NCBI GenBank assembly: GCA_031553705.1
Contig: JAVBLD010000016.1
Coordinates: forward strand, 62,001-126,000
Direction: 5' to 3'
DNA length: 64,000 nucleotides
Origin: JAVBLD01 sp031553705
Lineage (GTDB): Bacteria; Bacteroidota; Bacteroidia; Bacteroidales; Marinifilaceae
Shown: positions 42,634 to 52,676 of the stretch, piece by piece
How positions within the stretch are numbered: the stretch's first letter is position 1
Layout of the letters: each line of letters opens with the position of its first letter
The notes under the pieces: generated by a model
Databases searched by the model: none
What the model was told of the DNA's origin: nothing
The model's input: only the letters and a program-made list of their open reading frames with translations
Made by a program: the position numbers and the translations under genes

Positions 42634-43955
42634 CATGTTATCTCAATGATAAGTGCCTGTTTGGTTGAGTCGGTAATTTTGAAACGATCGTCGATGCGAT
42701 AGCCTGTGACCCATGCTACCTTGTTACTTGCAAGCAGCAGAATACACTCTTTTTTCTGTTTGGTACTAAATTTCTGATTTGTGAAAAAATTGCTCAGCTT
42801 CTTTTTGCTTTTTTTCATTCCGATCGGGCAAAAATAATCACCTGTCTGCCAGTTTCGCAGTAATAACGGAAATTTTGTCTTATCTGCATCAAGGCTTGCT
42901 ATATCAGGCCGTTTTGATATTTCGAATTCTGCCAATACTGGAGCAACAGTGAATCGGTATGTTTTTCCATTTATGGAATACTCTCCTTCTTTTTCTATAT
43001 TCACGTGGATATCCTGCCGGAACGTATTATCGAATATCCGCCAATAGGTTCTGTCTTTTGTCAGTATGTACTGGTCCGATATAAATTGCTTCCCCGGGAT
43101 TGAGCTGTTGCTGCAGTAAATGTCCCGGATTTGCGTTTTATTGAATCCGAACGGTTTTAGTATCTCGTATAACAGAGTATAAGGAGCGGGCGTTTTCATA
43201 ACAGAATCAATATGAATTAATGTCTCCCCATATTCTTCTTTTACCGCCTGTCCCCGGAGTTTTTCGATGGCATAGAGGTAAAGTTGCTCTGCCTCTTTCA
43301 TCGCTTCGGCATTCTCATGTACGGTAGCTAGGAAAGAGGGGTTAATCTCCTTAAAAACCGGGATAATCAGATGGCGTATTTTATTCCGCACATAGTCCAG
43401 GGAGTTGTTGGTCGAGTCGGAACGGAAACCGAGCTTGTGTTCGTTGATGTAAGCCAAGATATCGGCCCTCGACCGATGGAGGAGCGGACGCAGGATGTCC
43501 CCATTGACAGGTTTAATACCGATCAGCCCTTTGATACCGGTACCCCGGCAAAAGTTGATTAACATTGTTTCAGCGGCATCGTCGGCATGATGACCCACTA
43601 CGATGTAGTCCATTTGTTTTTTTTGCTTTACCTCCCTAAACCAGTTGTAGCGCAGTTCTCTGGCAGCCATTTCGATACTGATGTCTTTTTCGTTGGCGTA
43701 TTGAATAGTGTCGAATTTTTTTACGTTGAGAGCAATGCCGTATGTATCGCAAAATCGTTTTACAAACTGTTCGTCCATATCCGATTCTTTGCCGCGCAGA
43801 TTGAAATTGCAATGCAAAGCCAGAATTTTTAGATTCATATATTTAAAGGCGTGTAACAACGTAATGGAGTCGGCTCCTCCGCTAATGGCTACAATGAACC
43901 CCGCATTCTCCGGAATATGGTGCTGTTGAAAAAATTCTTTTATCGTGTCTTGCAT
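42633..43955 (-). CDS. tilS: tRNA(Ile)-lysidine synthase
   Basis: A 440-residue enzyme that attaches lysine to C34 of the CAU-anticodon isoleucine tRNA. The PP-loop VAISGGADSITLLH is near residue 24, followed by HCNFNLRGKESDMDEQFV and GHHADDAAETMLINFCRGTG; the C-terminal domain (about 375-440) has LLLRNWQTGDYF and the basic KKSKKKLSNFF. Length and domains are normal. Its stop codon lies at the foot of the shared terminator. Confidence 0.95.
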   Translation of the reverse strand: MQDTIKEFFQQHHIPENAGFIVAISGGADSITLLHAFKYMNLKILALHCNFNLRGKESDMDEQFVKRFCDTYGIALNVKKFDTIQYANEKDISIEMAARELRYNWFREVKQKKQMDYIVVGHHADDAAETMLINFCRGTGIKGLIGIKPVNGDILRPLLHRSRADILAYINEHKLGFRSDSTNNSLDYVRNKIRHLIIPVFKEINPSFLATVHENAEAMKEAEQLYLYAIEKLRGQAVKEEYGETLIHIDSVMKTPAPYTLLYEILKPFGFNKTQIRDIYCSNSSIPGKQFISDQYILTKDRTYWRIFDNTFRQDIHVNIEKEGEYSINGKTYRFTVAPVLAEFEISKRPDIASLDADKTKFPLLLRNWQTGDYFCPIGMKKSKKKLSNFFTNQKFSTKQKKECILLLASNKVAWVTGYRIDDRFKITDSTKQALIIEIT

Positions 43956-44041
43956 AGTCTATGTGGGTTCGAGATAAAATAAAAGGTACAGGATAAAAAC
44001 CAGCTTCCTTACGCCTTTCACATTGTCCCTTTAATATTGTT

Positions 44042-45904
44042 TTAAATTTCGCTTAATTCGAGCCACTTCATCTCTTTCTCATCTAGGATACGGATAATTT
44101 CGGCAATGCGTTCCGATTTCTGTCTTAATAGATCCGGAGAAAGCATGCCTGAACTAAGCATGGTTTCGATATCCGATTTTTCTTTATTTAATCGTTCGAT
44201 TTCCAGCTCCAGCTCTTGCAGTTCCTGCCGTTCTCTAAAGCTCAGTTTTCTTTTTTTCTCTTTTCTGCTATCTCTGTTTTCCTGAGGAGCCGATGCGCTT
44301 TTCTCTTTTTGCTCATGCATCTCCTCCTCTTCTTTGCTATTTTTATATATAGTGTAGTTGCCCGGAAAATCTTTGATTATTCCGTTGCCTTCGAATGCAA
44401 AAATACGGTCGACAACCTTATCAATAAAAAAACGGTCATGGGATACGATCAACAGGCATCCGCGGAAATTTTTCAAATATTCCTCCAGGACATTTAACGT
44501 AATGATGTCGAGATCGTTTGTCGGTTCGTCCAGGATAAGAAAATTCGGGTTTTTCATCAATACTGTCAGCAAGTATAATCTTCTTTTCTCTCCACCGCTT
44601 AGTTTGCTAACCGGAGAATACTGCTGTTTATCGGAGAACATAAAATATTCCAGAAATTGCGAAGCGGACATGATCCGCCCATTCCCCAAATCTATTCGTT
44701 CGGATATGTTTTTCACCAGGTCGATTACCTGTTCAGTCTCGTTGAACCGGATACCCGTTTGTTTGTAATAGCCATAGGCGACGGTTTCGCCGATGGCAAT
44801 GGTACCATTGTCCGGTTTCAGGTTTTGAGTAATGATGTTCAGGAAGGTGGATTTACCGATTCCATTTGCCCCAACAATCCCGATCTTTTCTCCTCGTACG
44901 AATTTATAGGAGAAATCTTTTAGCAGGATTTTCCCGTCGAAGCTCTTGCCGACATGGTCCAATTCGAGGATTTTTTTTCCTAATCGTTGCCCTTTTATAT
45001 CGAGTTCCAGCCTTTTTTCGTCGGTGTTTTGCATAGCCACCTCTTTTATTTTGTAGAAATTGTCAATACGATATTGTGCTTTATGACTTCTTGCCTGCGG
45101 CATCCGACGCATCCATTCCTGTTCCGTACGAAACAGGTTACGCGCTTTGTCGATCATGGCGTTCCGTGATTCGATCCGTTCTTCCCTCTTGGCCAGGTAG
45201 TAAGAGTAGTTACCGTCATAGCTGAACAGACCGAAATCATCTATCTCAATGATCCGATTGCAGACACGGTCTAAAAAATAACGGTCGTGAGTCACCATCA
45301 AGAGGGTGGTCGTTGATTTCTCAAGATATGTTTCCAACCATTCGATCATCTCCATGTCGAGGTGATTCGTCGGTTCGTCAAGCATTAGGAAATCGGGATT
45401 ACTGATTAATATTTTTGCCAGTCCCACCCGCTTTTTTTGTCCACCCGAAAGGGTCTCCGTTTTTTTATCGTAAGTATCGATTTTCAACTCGGAGAGGATT
45501 TGTTTGATCATATTCTCATAGTCCCAGGCCGAGTGAGCGTCCATTTCCGGAATCAACGCTTCAAGGAGCGTCGCATCGTTATTCGCGACAGCTTTTTCGT
45601 AGGCTTTGATGGTGTTCAATGCCGGAGAATCAGTATGAAATACCTCTTCGAAAATAGTATTGTCCGGATTCAACTGCGGATCTTGTTCCAGGTATCCGAT
45701 TGTGATATCATTACGGAAGATGACTGTTCCGGTTTCGGCCGTGTCCTGTCCGGCAATGATTCGTAGCAGAGTGGATTTCCCCGCACCGTTTTTGGCAATT
45801 AATGCCACTTTTTGGCCCTTACCAATCCCAAAAGAGATATTTTCAAACAATAGATGTTCGCCAAAACGTTTGCTTAAATTGCCCACCTGGAGGTAACTGA
45901 TCAT
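44042..45904 (-). CDS. ABC-F family ATPase (Uup-like)
   Basis: A 620-residue cytoplasmic protein with two ABC domains and no membrane part. Domain one has Walker A AKNGAGKST and signature LSGGQKKR; domain two has GANGIGKST and LSGGEKRR; the P-site/linker region lies between about 240 and 320. The C-terminal 90 residues form a coiled coil (LQELELEIERLNKEKSDIE and following), as in Uup, which acts on branched DNA and on ribosomes. ATG 45904 gives MISYLQVGNLSKRFG, the normal start; an upstream ATG at 45928 would overlap the neighbour. Resistance-type ABC-F proteins are less likely given the coiled coil. Confidence 0.9.
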   Translation of the reverse strand: MISYLQVGNLSKRFGEHLLFENISFGIGKGQKVALIAKNGAGKSTLLRIIAGQDTAETGTVIFRNDITIGYLEQDPQLNPDNTIFEEVFHTDSPALNTIKAYEKAVANNDATLLEALIPEMDAHSAWDYENMIKQILSELKIDTYDKKTETLSGGQKKRVGLAKILISNPDFLMLDEPTNHLDMEMIEWLETYLEKSTTTLLMVTHDRYFLDRVCNRIIEIDDFGLFSYDGNYSYYLAKREERIESRNAMIDKARNLFRTEQEWMRRMPQARSHKAQYRIDNFYKIKEVAMQNTDEKRLELDIKGQRLGKKILELDHVGKSFDGKILLKDFSYKFVRGEKIGIVGANGIGKSTFLNIITQNLKPDNGTIAIGETVAYGYYKQTGIRFNETEQVIDLVKNISERIDLGNGRIMSASQFLEYFMFSDKQQYSPVSKLSGGEKRRLYLLTVLMKNPNFLILDEPTNDLDIITLNVLEEYLKNFRGCLLIVSHDRFFIDKVVDRIFAFEGNGIIKDFPGNYTIYKNSKEEEEMHEQKEKSASAPQENRDSRKEKKRKLSFRERQELQELELEIERLNKEKSDIETMLSSGMLSPDLLRQKSERIAEIIRILDEKEMKWLELSEI

Positions 45905-45924
45905 AATATATTTATTTTTTTTGT

Positions 45925-46647
45925 TCATTGTTCCTTACCAACCTCCCCGTTGAGGTATCTTTTCCGCTCCTTTCCAGGGAAGTGCTCGATGGCATATCTC
46001 AACATGGTGCGTGGCATGGTCTGATACCGGGAAGCAAGGAAGCCGGTAAGGGCTTGTTTGTCATATTTCCCTATTACCCGCAGCGACCAGCCGACAGCTT
46101 TGTGTATCAAATCGTGTGGATGATGCAACAGGATATCCGATATTGCCAGGCAGTCTTTAAAATCTCCTTTATGTATAAAGCACATGCAGGTTATAATGGC
46201 TACGCGTTGTTTCCAGAGATGGCCGGATGTTGCCCAGTCATATAATAAATCCCTGTCTTTATCAATGAGCCATTCTCCCAGTAGTTTATAGCAGGAGAGA
46301 TCTACCAGGTCCCAGTTGTTAACGTATCGGATGTTAGAGATATAAAAATTGACGTACTCTTTCTTTTCTTCCTTTTTCTTGGTTTTTTGATACCGGTCGA
46401 CTAAGATCAACAATGCAGTTAACCGCACCTCATGAAACGGGGAACCGATCAGCTCCGATAGAGTGTCAAGGGATGCCGTCCGATGCGCTTTTGCAATGGC
46501 TTGTTGTTGCGGCACCGTCACTCCGATAAACCGGTCACCCTCTCCATATTCTCCTTTTCCGGTTTTAAAGAATTTACCTGAATGAGTTGCCTTTTCCTGA
46601 TTACCTTGCATATACAGAGCTTTCAGAATATTGTTCGCTTCGGTCAT
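45925..46647 (-). CDS. DNA alkylation repair protein (AlkD/HEAT-repeat family)
   Basis: A 240-residue all-helical protein matching AlkD-type DNA glycosylases: GVTVPQQQAIAKAH, the HEVRLTALLILVDRYQK helix, NNWDLVDLSCYKLLG with its conserved Asp residues, RDLLYDWATSGHLWKQRVAI, and GWSLRVIGKYD near the C-terminus. AlkD removes bulky or 3-/7-methyl-purine lesions without base flipping. It lies 20 bp upstream of the ABC-F gene on the same strand. Confidence 0.9.
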   Translation of the reverse strand: MTEANNILKALYMQGNQEKATHSGKFFKTGKGEYGEGDRFIGVTVPQQQAIAKAHRTASLDTLSELIGSPFHEVRLTALLILVDRYQKTKKKEEKKEYVNFYISNIRYVNNWDLVDLSCYKLLGEWLIDKDRDLLYDWATSGHLWKQRVAIITCMCFIHKGDFKDCLAISDILLHHPHDLIHKAVGWSLRVIGKYDKQALTGFLASRYQTMPRTMLRYAIEHFPGKERKRYLNGEVGKEQ

Positions 46648-46906
46648 ATCTGTTTTTCAAGTTTGTGCGTAACCGATTATACGCCGGTTTATGGCTATAA
46701 AAGTAATATAATGCATAGGAAAACCCAAAAGGGGAGGGCAAAAAGTGATATATTGAACATTCGGATTATATGTGGTTGATAGTTAAAGGTAAGTGAGGAT
46801 TTGTTAGTAAAAAAGAGGATTTGTTATTAAAAATATTGGTCAAAATGCAAAGGGGATATGTTTTAAAATTGTAATTTTACGACGTAATCAAAAAAAGAAA
46901 TATTTT

Positions 46907-47677
46907 ATGCCTAAGGTAATTGCGATAGCAAATCAAAAAGGTGGTGTGGGAAAAACAACGACTTCAGTAAATTTGGCAGCTAGTTTGGCTGTATTGGAAA
47001 AGAAAATATTATTGGTGGATGCGGATCCGCAGGGAAATGCGACATCCGGCTTAGGATATGATGTGCAGAAACTGAATAATGCGACCATTTACGAATGTCT
47101 GGTCGACGGTTTGGAAGCGGAGAAGGTAATTTTGAAAACAGAAATTGACAGGTTGTATCTGCTGCCCTCAAATATCAATTTGGTTGGTGCGGAAGTGGAT
47201 ATGATGAATATGCCTGACCGGGAAAAAATTTTAGGAAAAGTACTGGGACCGGAAAGGGATAAATACGACTACGTTATTGTCGATTGTTCGCCTTCATTAG
47301 GATTGATTACGGTGAATTCATTAACGGCAGCCGATTCGGTGATTATCCCGGTACAATGTGAGTATTTTGCGTTGGAAGGTCTGGGAAAGTTGCTTAATAC
47401 TATAAAATTGATACAAAAACGGCTGAATACCGATCTGCAGATTGAGGGATTCGTATTGACAATGTACGATGCGCGTTTGAGGTTATCGAATCAGGTAGTG
47501 GAAGAGGTGAGGAAGAATTTTCAGGATATGGTTTTTGAAACCTTGGTTAATCGTAATACGAAATTGGCGGAAGCACCTGGATTCGGGCAGCCGGCCATTT
47601 TATACGATGCCATCTGCCGGGGTTCGGAGGATTATATGTTGCTGGCACAGGAATTGCTGAAAAGAAATGAGCAATAA
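46907..47677 (+). CDS. parA: Chromosome partitioning ATPase ParA/Soj
   Basis: A 256-residue Walker-type ATPase that moves the origin region together with ParB. The deviant Walker A KGGVGKTTT lies at residues 11-19, VDADPQGNATSG follows, and DYVIVDCSPSLG forms the Walker B region. It is the first gene of the parA-parB-DUF5683-mltD operon. A weak -7-like TAATTTTA lies about 30 bp upstream. Confidence 0.95.
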   Translation: MPKVIAIANQKGGVGKTTTSVNLAASLAVLEKKILLVDADPQGNATSGLGYDVQKLNNATIYECLVDGLEAEKVILKTEIDRLYLLPSNINLVGAEVDMMNMPDREKILGKVLGPERDKYDYVIVDCSPSLGLITVNSLTAADSVIIPVQCEYFALEGLGKLLNTIKLIQKRLNTDLQIEGFVLTMYDARLRLSNQVVEEVRKNFQDMVFETLVNRNTKLAEAPGFGQPAILYDAICRGSEDYMLLAQELLKRNEQ

Positions 47678-47742
47678 GTAAATTCAAAGAATGAAGAGTT
47701 AGAAATGGGAGTTTTTCTTTTCTGATTCCTAACGATTAAGAT

Positions 47743-48639
47743 ATGGCAAAAAAGAATGTATTAGGCAGGGGCCTAGGGGCTTTAATTGCTGATGCAGCTG
47801 ATGAATCGGCGGTTGGAGAGATCGGTATGTCTGCTATTCGGGAAATAAATCTTGCAGACATACGTCCCAACCCTTTTCAGCCGAGGACGGAGTTTGACGA
47901 AGAGGCGATGCATGAATTGGCCGCTTCGATAAAATCTATCGGAATAGTGCAACCCATCACGGTCAGAACCGTAGAAGATGGTAAATATGAAATTATAGCT
48001 GGTGAGCGCCGGTTCAGGGCTTCAAAACTTGCCGGATTGACAACGATACCGGCTTATATACGGGAGACCGAAGATGAGAGCTTGTTGGAGATGGCATTGA
48101 TCGAAAATATCCAACGGGAAGATTTGAATGCGATAGAGGTGGCGATCAGTTATCAACGGCTTATAGATGAGTGTAATTTGACGCAGGACGGATTGAGCGA
48201 GCGGGTGGGGAAGAAACGGGCGACTATTGCTAATTATTTAAGGCTTTTAAAATTACCGGCACAGATCCAGATTGCGATCAGGGATAAACAGATTACGATG
48301 GGGCATGCCCGCGCTATTATTAATATAGAGGATACGGATACTCAGTTTATGATCTTTGAGCAAATACTGAAATACGATTTTTCGGTAAGAAAGGTAGAAG
48401 AGATCGTCAGGGAACTGTCAAATCCCACACCGCCTCAGGAGCCGGAAGAGCTTCCGAAGAAAGAGCGGAGAGCAAATGAGATAGGAGATTACATCGAATT
48501 GCAACGCCATTTATCCCGCCGGTTCGGAGTGAAAGTGGATCTGAAGAGGAGTATGGAAGGAAAAGGGAAGATTACGATTGCTTTTAAATCGGATTCGGAG
48601 TTGGAAAAGATCATTGAATTATTGGATAAGATCGATTGA
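47743..48639 (+). CDS. parB: Chromosome partitioning protein ParB/Spo0J
   Basis: A 298-residue CTP-dependent DNA clamp. N-terminal signature RGLGALIAD, the CTPase box around IAGERRFRASK (GERRFRA motif) and ALIENIQREDLNAIE, a central helix-turn-helix (LTQDGLSERVGKKRATIANYLRLL) that reads parS, and a C-terminal dimer domain. I did not find a convincing parS in the window. The TGA stop overlaps the TTG start of the next gene. Confidence 0.95.
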   Translation: MAKKNVLGRGLGALIADAADESAVGEIGMSAIREINLADIRPNPFQPRTEFDEEAMHELAASIKSIGIVQPITVRTVEDGKYEIIAGERRFRASKLAGLTTIPAYIRETEDESLLEMALIENIQREDLNAIEVAISYQRLIDECNLTQDGLSERVGKKRATIANYLRLLKLPAQIQIAIRDKQITMGHARAIINIEDTDTQFMIFEQILKYDFSVRKVEEIVRELSNPTPPQEPEELPKKERRANEIGDYIELQRHLSRRFGVKVDLKRSMEGKGKITIAFKSDSELEKIIELLDKID

Positions 48640-49307
48640 AAAAGTTATTGTTTATATTGCCAGTATTACTGTTTTTCGTTCAGGCACAAGCGACGTGTAT
48701 TGATAAAGATACCGCCAGAGTTGAGTTGAAAGGGGATACGATCAGTCAGGTCGCACAGACCAACAAGAAGCCTCATTCTCCTCATAAAGCGACGATTATG
48801 GCGATGATCCTTCCCGGGTCTGGACAGATATACAATAAGCAATGGTGGAAAGTACCTATTTTATATGGAGGTGTTGCAGCGACGCTTTATGGTATTATGT
48901 GGAATGGCGATCGATATGTGGAGTATAAAGCGGCCTTTTTGGAATATTCGCAATATTTGGATGCAAAGTCGATAGATCCGAATACGCCTTATCCGGACGA
49001 TCCGGCTTGGGATAAGATTCCTAAAGGTTTTGATGTGGAAACTGATCCTTATTTGCAAACGCCGAGCGGACAGCAATGGTTCAAGAGCACATTAAATAAT
49101 AAGAAAACTTCATTTAAAAGAGATAGAGATCTTTGTTATATTATTATGGGGGCTATCTATGCGTTGAATATCATAGATGCTTGTGTTTTTGCTCATTTCT
49201 ATGATTTTGAGATCAATGACGATCTGAGCATGCGCGTTCAGCCCTCTTCTTCCTATAGTCCGGTAAACGGAGGAACAGTCGGAGTGAGTTTAACTTTAAA
49301 ATTTTAA
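48636..49307 (+). CDS. DUF5683-family membrane protein
   Basis: A 223-residue protein beginning at TTG, which overlaps the parB stop (TTGA); the start is supported by the immediate signal peptide KKLLFILPVLLFFVQAQA. The conserved core is the motif KATIMAMILPGSGQIYNKQWWKVPILYGG, given here only as positions 55-83, with two membrane segments (about 80-98 and 165-185). It is a constant member of the Bacteroidota parAB-mltD locus, but no function is known to me. The next gene starts 12 bp downstream. Confidence 0.85.
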   Translation: MKKLLFILPVLLFFVQAQATCIDKDTARVELKGDTISQVAQTNKKPHSPHKATIMAMILPGSGQIYNKQWWKVPILYGGVAATLYGIMWNGDRYVEYKAAFLEYSQYLDAKSIDPNTPYPDDPAWDKIPKGFDVETDPYLQTPSGQQWFKSTLNNKKTSFKRDRDLCYIIMGAIYALNIIDACVFAHFYDFEINDDLSMRVQPSSSYSPVNGGTVGVSLTLKF

Positions 49308-49319
49308 TCGGAGGAAACT

Positions 49320-50876
49320 ATGCGGTGGGTAGTTTTAACAATCATATTATGCACGTATCATATTATATTGAGTGCACAGGTTAAGGATAAAGATGTGGTT
49401 CGTGAGCATCGTGCAAGTGTTAACAAGCCGGATTTAAAAGATTCTATACCTACGTCTTTTGTTCAGAAGTTGGACTATCTTTATACGGCATGGTATGTCG
49501 GTAAGCAGAGCGGCAGAGAATACTCCGATTCGGTCTATATCGCCGAAAGCTGGAAAAATATACCTACTTGTAGCGATGCGACCTATCTGTCGCGTTTGGA
49601 TTCGTTGAAGTCGGCTATTCCGTTGTCTTATAACGAGATCGTGCGTAATTATATTGAGTTGTATGTCGTTAAAAAACGGTTTCAGGTAGCCAATATGCTG
49701 GGATTGAGTGAATATTATTTTCCGATATTCGAAGAGGCTTTGGATGCGGAGAATATGCCATTGGAATTAAAATACCTTCCTGTTATCGAAAGTGCTTTGA
49801 ATCCAAGGGCTTTGTCCCGCGCCGGGGCTTGCGGGTTATGGCAATTTATGTACTCTACCGGCAAAATGTATAAACTGGAGATTAATTCATACGTGGACGA
49901 AAGACGTGATCCGGTGTTGGCAACGAAGGCTGCTGTAGGTTTTCTTAAAGATCTCTACAATATTTACGAAGATTGGATATTAGTGATTGCTGCGTATAAT
50001 TGCGGACCGGGGAATGTAAATAAAGCGATCAGGCGTTCCGGCGATAAGAAGAACTATTGGGATATATATTATAATTTACCTAAGGAGACAAGAGGATATG
50101 TGCCTGCATTCATTGCAGCGATGTATGCGTTCAAATATCATGCCCGGCATGGTATTTTGCCTATTGAACCTTCGTTGCCCAAGCTTTGTGACAGTATTAT
50201 TATTGAAGATGCTTTGCATTTCGATCAAATCTCCGGAAAATTGCAAATATCTAATGAACAATTGAGGGATTTAAATCCCCAGTACCGGGCGGATGTCATT
50301 CCTGCGGGGCTTGGCAAGTCGTATGCTTTGCGGATGCCATACAACTATATTAATGATTTTATTGATCAGCAGGATTCGATTTTTGCATGCAACCGTTCTA
50401 AATATTTTAATGACAACGACCGGATGGCGGATCCTAAGGATCGTATCAAGACACATGCCCATACCGTCAGCCAGGATGGCGATAAGATACGCCTGGTATA
50501 TACGGTGAAATCTGGAGATGCTCCGGGGGTAATCGCAAACAGGTATGGAGTCACATTGGCCGACCTGAGATATTGGAATAACCTCAATAGTAAGTATCTG
50601 ATCAAACCGAACCAGAAGTTAGTGATCTACGTGTCCGAAAGAAAGGCATCCCAGTTCAAAAATAATGCTGCTTATGCCGGTAAAGTTTCGAATCAGGCCG
50701 ATGCGCCAAAAGTTGAAACGATAGATGGAGAATTCACGACTTATACGGTCCAGAAAGGAGAGACCCTTTACTCTATTTCCAAAAAGTATCCGGGTGTTAC
50801 AGATCAGGACATTATGAAATGGAATGGAATCGATAAGGATATCAAACCGGGACAGGTGTTAAAGATTAAGATTTAA
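49320..50876 (+). CDS. mltD: Membrane-bound lytic murein transglycosylase D-like protein with two LysM domains
   Basis: A 518-residue periplasmic enzyme with a signal peptide (about 1-20). The SLT domain (about 125-260) has the catalytic Glu at residue 157 (PVIESALNP), ACGLWQFMYSTG, and VIAAYNCGPGNV. Two LysM peptidoglycan-binding repeats close the protein (about 390-437 with YTVKSGDAPGVIANRYGV, and 473-518 with YTVQKGETLYSISKKY). It cleaves glycan strands non-hydrolytically to anhydro-muramic ends. Its place after parAB suggests coordination of wall opening with segregation. Confidence 0.94.
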   Translation: MRWVVLTIILCTYHIILSAQVKDKDVVREHRASVNKPDLKDSIPTSFVQKLDYLYTAWYVGKQSGREYSDSVYIAESWKNIPTCSDATYLSRLDSLKSAIPLSYNEIVRNYIELYVVKKRFQVANMLGLSEYYFPIFEEALDAENMPLELKYLPVIESALNPRALSRAGACGLWQFMYSTGKMYKLEINSYVDERRDPVLATKAAVGFLKDLYNIYEDWILVIAAYNCGPGNVNKAIRRSGDKKNYWDIYYNLPKETRGYVPAFIAAMYAFKYHARHGILPIEPSLPKLCDSIIIEDALHFDQISGKLQISNEQLRDLNPQYRADVIPAGLGKSYALRMPYNYINDFIDQQDSIFACNRSKYFNDNDRMADPKDRIKTHAHTVSQDGDKIRLVYTVKSGDAPGVIANRYGVTLADLRYWNNLNSKYLIKPNQKLVIYVSERKASQFKNNAAYAGKVSNQADAPKVETIDGEFTTYTVQKGETLYSISKKYPGVTDQDIMKWNGIDKDIKPGQVLKIKI

Positions 50877-50990
50877 TAGGAAAGGAGCTATCTAAAACAT
50901 ATTTGGTGTTCCTTTTATTCGGATCCCTATCTGAGAACGAAACCGAATATTCAACTCTTAATCGGGGTGTTTTGATTTGCTAGTTCTTTT

Positions 50991-52079
50991 TTATGTATCA
51001 AAAACTACAGGTTCAATAAAATCTCTGCCTAAAGAGTATGAAATATGTTTTTCATGTTGTAATCTTCCGATGATAATGGCAGGATGTGTATTAAATTTTT
51101 CTGCAAACTGAATAATATCCTTTTTAGTAATAGCCGGGTACTGCATGATTTCTTCTTCTTCTTCTTTTGACAATGTCCATTTTATAGCGAAATTATCTGC
51201 TTCGTTTTCTCTTAATTCATCCTTTTCTGGGTAATCAATTTCAAGAAAAATATCTTTTTTCCCATGCAATATTATGTGTCCAGCTTCATGGAAGAATGTG
51301 AACCAGAAACTATCATTACGATTATAGCGCCCACTTAATTGGATCAGAGGAGAATCGTTTATCCATCTGGTGCATCCATTAATTGGAGCTTTTTTGATAC
51401 AAGGTGTATATACTACTTTAACACCTGCTTCCAGACAAATCTGTTGTAATTGAGAATGAAAATTTTCAGGATGCTTTGCCATGATTTTTTTGATTTTAGG
51501 CAAGGCATCCTTAAATTTTTTTTCTGAATAATCATTTGCAGATAATTTTGAAGCTTGCCATTCTCCTTGTCTTAGCCATGCAGAAATAGCATGAGGCTCT
51601 TTAGTATGAGCCAATGATATGCGAAATGCAATCTTTAATTCTTGATGGAGGTAATAATTTTCCCATGCAGTATGACTGCTAACACCAAAAAATGCTAATA
51701 GCTCAGATACTTTTTCTTGGATGGTTATTTTGGGGGAAATCCATCCTTTTTTGATCATATCGTTAATTGGAAAGAATTTTGCCCATTTTATGGCCTCTTC
51801 AATAGTTGCTTTTTGTTTTTCTCTCGCTATAAATTCATCGTAATTTCGTTGGCTGTTTAGCCAGAAATGAGCTGGTATTTGGGTAACACTTTCGAATTGA
51901 ACAGCCATATCTGGAGTGATGCTACTTTTCCCATTCAAAACCGCACTTATTGTTTTCTCCGGCTTATTAGTACGTACGGCGAATTCTTTGGAACCCATAC
52001 CCATTTCCTCTAATTTTTCTGAAAGAGTAACTCCAGGATGAGGGCGTGATAGAGGAAAATATTGATTTTGTTTTACCAT
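50991..52079 (-). CDS. HigA-type antitoxin with ImmA/IrrE metallopeptidase domain
   Basis: A 362-residue protein fusing an N-terminal XRE/HigA helix-turn-helix (about 15-70: GVTLSEKLEEMGMGSKEFAV, KTISAVLNGKSSITPDMA) to an IrrE/ImmA-type zinc peptidase with the HEAGH motif at 264-268. In HigBA pairs the HTH protein binds and represses its operon and neutralises the toxin; IrrE-type peptidases cleave repressors in mobile elements and stress responses. It lies 11 bp behind the toxin gene, which is the usual order (toxin first). AT-rich coding sequence suggests transfer. Confidence 0.88.
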   Translation of the reverse strand: MVKQNQYFPLSRPHPGVTLSEKLEEMGMGSKEFAVRTNKPEKTISAVLNGKSSITPDMAVQFESVTQIPAHFWLNSQRNYDEFIAREKQKATIEEAIKWAKFFPINDMIKKGWISPKITIQEKVSELLAFFGVSSHTAWENYYLHQELKIAFRISLAHTKEPHAISAWLRQGEWQASKLSANDYSEKKFKDALPKIKKIMAKHPENFHSQLQQICLEAGVKVVYTPCIKKAPINGCTRWINDSPLIQLSGRYNRNDSFWFTFFHEAGHIILHGKKDIFLEIDYPEKDELRENEADNFAIKWTLSKEEEEEIMQYPAITKKDIIQFAEKFNTHPAIIIGRLQHEKHISYSLGRDFIEPVVFDT

Positions 52080-52090
52080 GTCTATTTTCT

Positions 52091-52423
52091 TTAATGATAA
52101 TCTATTATTTCCATAATTTCCACACCAATGATTTCAAGCCAGATATATTGGCCTTGTTCATTTGAAGGGATGGGATCTTCATGCGGTTTAAAAACTAACC
52201 GATAAGGTTGATCTAAGTCGCATGCCCATTGTCCTTTTCTGTTGCTGGTAAGCTCATGGTAGCTGCCTGGTAAATTTCGAACGTCTTCTAATGTTTCTGC
52301 ATCTTGTAATTGAGTTAGTCTTAATTTGAGTTTCTCAGCTCTTTTTTTACCAAGTTCTTTAATCATTTTCCGATCATCATTGGCAATTTTATTGAGTTTT
52401 CTATTAGTAAAAGTGATTTTCAC
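52091..52423 (-). CDS. HigB-type (RelE superfamily) mRNA interferase toxin
   Basis: A 110-residue protein with the RelE/HigB fold: ITFTNRKLNKIANDD at the start, ELGKKRAEKLKLRLTQLQDA, LPGSYHELTSNRKGQWA and PYRLVFKP. Family members cut mRNA in the ribosomal A-site. A TATCTTTG box on the minus strand (52433-52426) lies two bases upstream of the ATG, so the transcript may be leaderless or the box may be unused. The downstream gene is the cognate antitoxin. Confidence 0.87.
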   Translation of the reverse strand: MKITFTNRKLNKIANDDRKMIKELGKKRAEKLKLRLTQLQDAETLEDVRNLPGSYHELTSNRKGQWACDLDQPYRLVFKPHEDPIPSNEQGQYIWLEIIGVEIMEIIDYH

Positions 52424-52676
52424 TACAAAGATATGATTTTTTGATTAACACTATATGTAAATTAAAATATTTAACATTCGGTAATTATCTTCTGCTCGTT
52501 TTATTGAACTTATTTTCAGATTGAATTATTTACATTTACTCCAAATAATGACGCAAGTATGCTTTTGTGTTTAAATGTTAATATGTGTATGTCGTTGATT
52601 TGTAAAACAGTTAAGGCGTCAGGTAGAAATTTAAGCTTCATTCTAATCATTATGATGTAGCTAACATATTTTTCAG

